The translations under genes and the position numbers were made by a program. This document shows, piece by piece, positions 62,009 through 64,000 of a stretch of DNA of 64,000 nucleotides (position 1 is its first letter; the number at the start of each line of letters is the position of its first letter). Origin of the DNA: Maniola hyperantus (Eukaryota; Arthropoda; Insecta; Lepidoptera; Nymphalidae); assembly GCF_902806685.2 (NCBI RefSeq), contig NC_048542.1, positions 7,796,533-7,860,532 of the forward strand, read 5' to 3'. The notes beneath the pieces are model-generated. The model made no database searches, was not told the DNA's origin, and saw only the letters and a list, made by a program, of their open reading frames with translations.

Positions 62009-62018
62009 TGCCGCGAAA
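61811..62018 (-). CDS. First coding exon: start codon and first half of module 1
   Basis: The acceptor CCAG lies just above 62018 and the donor GTTGGT just below 61811. The ATG at 62006-62008 has purine at -3 and G at +4, which supports it as the start. Only 10 exon bases precede it, so further upstream coding sequence cannot be excluded. Residues 1-66 start MEKAKAYIKSSL, run through a Gly-Ala-rich stretch (about residues 14-26), a Pro/Arg segment and the first Cys pair CFVCG (C45, C48), and end at phase 0. The next exon opens with the YFPFL part of the same module. GC content is far above the flanking intron. Confidence 0.85.
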
Positions 62019-62358
62019 CTGGAACAAAGGAAACCTTCAATGATTATTAGGTCAAGAAATAAATTAACATATATCCCTTCCGCCTGAATTTTGGCCACGG
62101 CGGCTAATAGCAATAGAGACTAGCGATCTGTGCGGGAGATATTATAGTGCACAATTAGTGTGAGTACAAGCACAGGTGCACTCTTTATTCACTTACTAAC
62201 ATCCCAATAAACCTACTTTTTCTGCAACGCAGCAACCAATTACCAAATATCTTATTTCACTAGGCGCACAATTGGCGTCGCGCAAGGGGTGCACCGATGT
62301 GTTCGTAAATATGACTAGGTCTATTCACAATACTACAACCGTGATAATTTCTTATCAG

Positions 62359-62561
62359 CATAGCACTTGGTAATCCCCAAGGGGGGAGAGTGAGCCTAAG
62401 GGACAAGGAAGAGACAAAAATAATTTGTAGGGAGTCAAGAAGGCGCCCCGGGAAAATGCCAAGAGCAAGTACTGAACGGGCGCCCTCCCGCGAGTCGGCC
62501 CATATAACCGAGAGGTTGGTGGGGCCATGGGAGGTGGAGGGTTGTCCCAGCACTTGGTAAT
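62359..62561. mobile_element. Short insertion flanked by a 13-bp direct repeat
   Basis: AGCACTTGGTAAT occurs at 62359-62371 and again at 62549-62561, enclosing about 177 bp of GC-richer sequence unlike its surroundings. This looks like a target-site duplication around a small retroposed fragment. The source is not recognised. Confidence 0.45.
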
Positions 62562-63736
62562 TGAGTACCACAGAAATTGTATCATACAATCTTGGTAAGG
62601 GTAGGTGCGCCTAAATGAAGGCTGATCGGACTTCCAGATTGTAACACCGGATTGGGTTAGGATCTTTTCAGGTCCATTAGTCAGACTTGATTTGTGATTT
62701 CAGGATTTGCTAAACTTATGATTTTTCGGAATGAAATGCAAAGATGTAAGTTGTAGGTATACAACCAAATGGCTCTTAAATCCTGCAACTTATACTAATT
62801 GCTGTTTTGTCTTTCAAGTGCTAACAGTACAGAACTGATTTCAATAACTTAGGACAGCGCTATAATGCGCGGAAATTACGCCATTGGTCTGCGGCGGAAT
62901 GCTACTAAATTTTGCTAAATTTAATTTAACTTTTATCGGATATACTATGCGGAAGATCGGTTGTCTGTATAGTGTGCCCGATAATAAGAAATTAAGTAGG
63001 TACATGTAATAAAAATATGTAGTGACATTCTAAAAATACGTATGCATCGACGACGGAATTTTCGCGCAATGTAGCGCTAGCCTGTCTAATGCCACAAAGA
63101 GAAATTATATCATTACGATCCCGAGTCGCAATAACCATTCATCGCCATACCACTCAAACCAAAGATCTAGGTAAGTAACTAAGTAGGTATAGGTACCCAA
63201 CATTTTTCTCATTCCTTTATCGGTACTATTCGCTTAAAATACTTCCTATATTATCCAGATTAAGCATAACGATATAAAATCGATGGCATTAATACTGATC
63301 CCTGAGCGCCAACTGAGGGCAACGACACTCGGATGATCGATGCGAGACCGATAAGCTCTCCATTATTGATTGACTGATAAACGCATATATATCTATCTAC
63401 AGTAGGTATATATTATGAGCACTACACCTAACTATGTACGACTTACTTAGTAGTTATGTGTTCTAATAATAAATAATATTGGCTCGGAACAAATAAGATT
63501 CTCGCGATAGTTATCTTTGATCAAAACTGATTAACGTTACGGTTTTTATAGCGCGTGATTACGATCTTACGTGACATGATAAGTCATTAAGTACGTCCTT
63601 AGTCATATATATCAATCTTAGATAGTATGCACTACCTAAAAGACGGTGGAATACGTAATATTTTAATGATACATGCTAAAGACCACGTCGTAGATTGTAG
63701 AGTACCTAAGTGTCGAAAATTATCACACCATCTGCA

Positions 63737-63930
63737 TCATCATCATCTCGCCTAACGCCGGCTCACTGTGGAGCACGGATCTCCTCTCAGAATTAATAGG
63801 ATTTAGGCCATAGTCTACTAGGTACGCTGGCCAAGTGTGGATTGGTAGACTTCACACACCTTCGGAACCGTTATGGAGAACTCTCAGGCATGCCAGTTTC
63901 GTCACGATATTTTCCTTCACCGTTAAAACA
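63737..63930 (-). mobile_element. tRNA-Arg-like SINE, body only
   Basis: Body and ATCATC tail of the same SINE family. The tRNA head is missing or diverged after about 63930. Confidence 0.7.
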
Positions 63931-64000
63931 TAAGGACCGAACTCAGGACCGCCCGAATAATAGGAGGCCGAGGTCTCAGAGGATCGTCTAGTTGTAAATG

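Larger units (their letters stand above)
62019..64000. other. 5' flank or 5' UTR intron of the gene
   Basis: An acceptor directly abuts the first coding exon, so a non-coding upstream exon probably lies above 62018, perhaps outside the window. No promoter or CpG-rich start region is evident. It contains a repeat fragment (62140-62200), a short insertion flanked by a 13-bp direct repeat (62359-62561) and a SINE fragment (63737-63930). 62600-63730 is otherwise featureless. Confidence 0.5.

Noticed and set aside
61593..62087. 164-codon plus-strand open frame
   Set aside because: It is antisense to the first coding exon, whose minus-strand frame has the CFVCG motif and matching splice phase.

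Overview
The window is repeat-rich, intron-dominated DNA from an insect, almost certainly a moth or butterfly. The dispersed repeats (tails carrying GCCCGCGACTTCGTCCGCG, the GGTTCCGTACC element, a tRNA-Arg-like SINE, RTE 3' ends, a Jockey-type LINE) have a lepidopteran character. Unique, GC-rich exons sit as small islands in AT-rich introns. No bacterial, viral or CRISPR feature was seen.

The window is dominated by one gene on the minus strand, running from about 62.0 kb down past the left edge. I assembled 15 coding exons (62008 to 3023). All have GT-AG borders and compatible phases, and together they give 834 codons in one open frame that is still open at the last exon. The product is Cys-rich. 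It has six related modules, each a C-x2-C(G) pair, a Y/F-F-P-F/C-L stretch and a second C-x2-C pair, usually followed by L..QW..Y/M. The modules cover residues 45-101, 281-341, 410-464, 534-589, 653-705 and 736-782. The layout recalls the insect ZAD zinc-binding domain, but I cannot name the family with confidence.

The exon carrying the first half of module 2 (33984-34161) has three degenerate tandem copies beside it (33414-33983). This is the most unusual structure in the gene. Three exons have tandem splice acceptors, and part of another exon seems to be copied into the next intron.

Layout from left to right: 1-3022, repeats beyond the last visible exon. 3-10 kb, nine clustered exons. 9.8-22.8 kb, an intron of nested repeats with a 1.6-kb foldback palindrome. 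22.8 kb, one exon. 23-33.4 kb, an intron with a tRNA-like sequence between inverted repeats and a 5.2-kb broken LINE lying antisense to the gene. 33.4-36.1 kb, three exons and the tandem exon copies. 36.1-56.9 kb, a large intron packed with SINEs, MITEs, LINE fragments and simple repeats, with a weak candidate small spliced gene on the plus strand near 52.7 kb. 57 kb, one exon. 57.1-61.8 kb, an intron holding a 1,338-bp P-element-like transposon with an 8-bp target duplication and a residual THAP exon. 61.8-62.0 kb, the first coding exon. 62.0-64 kb, 5' flank or 5' UTR intron.

All exon calls come from reading frame, splice sites and phase. There is no transcript or database support behind them.
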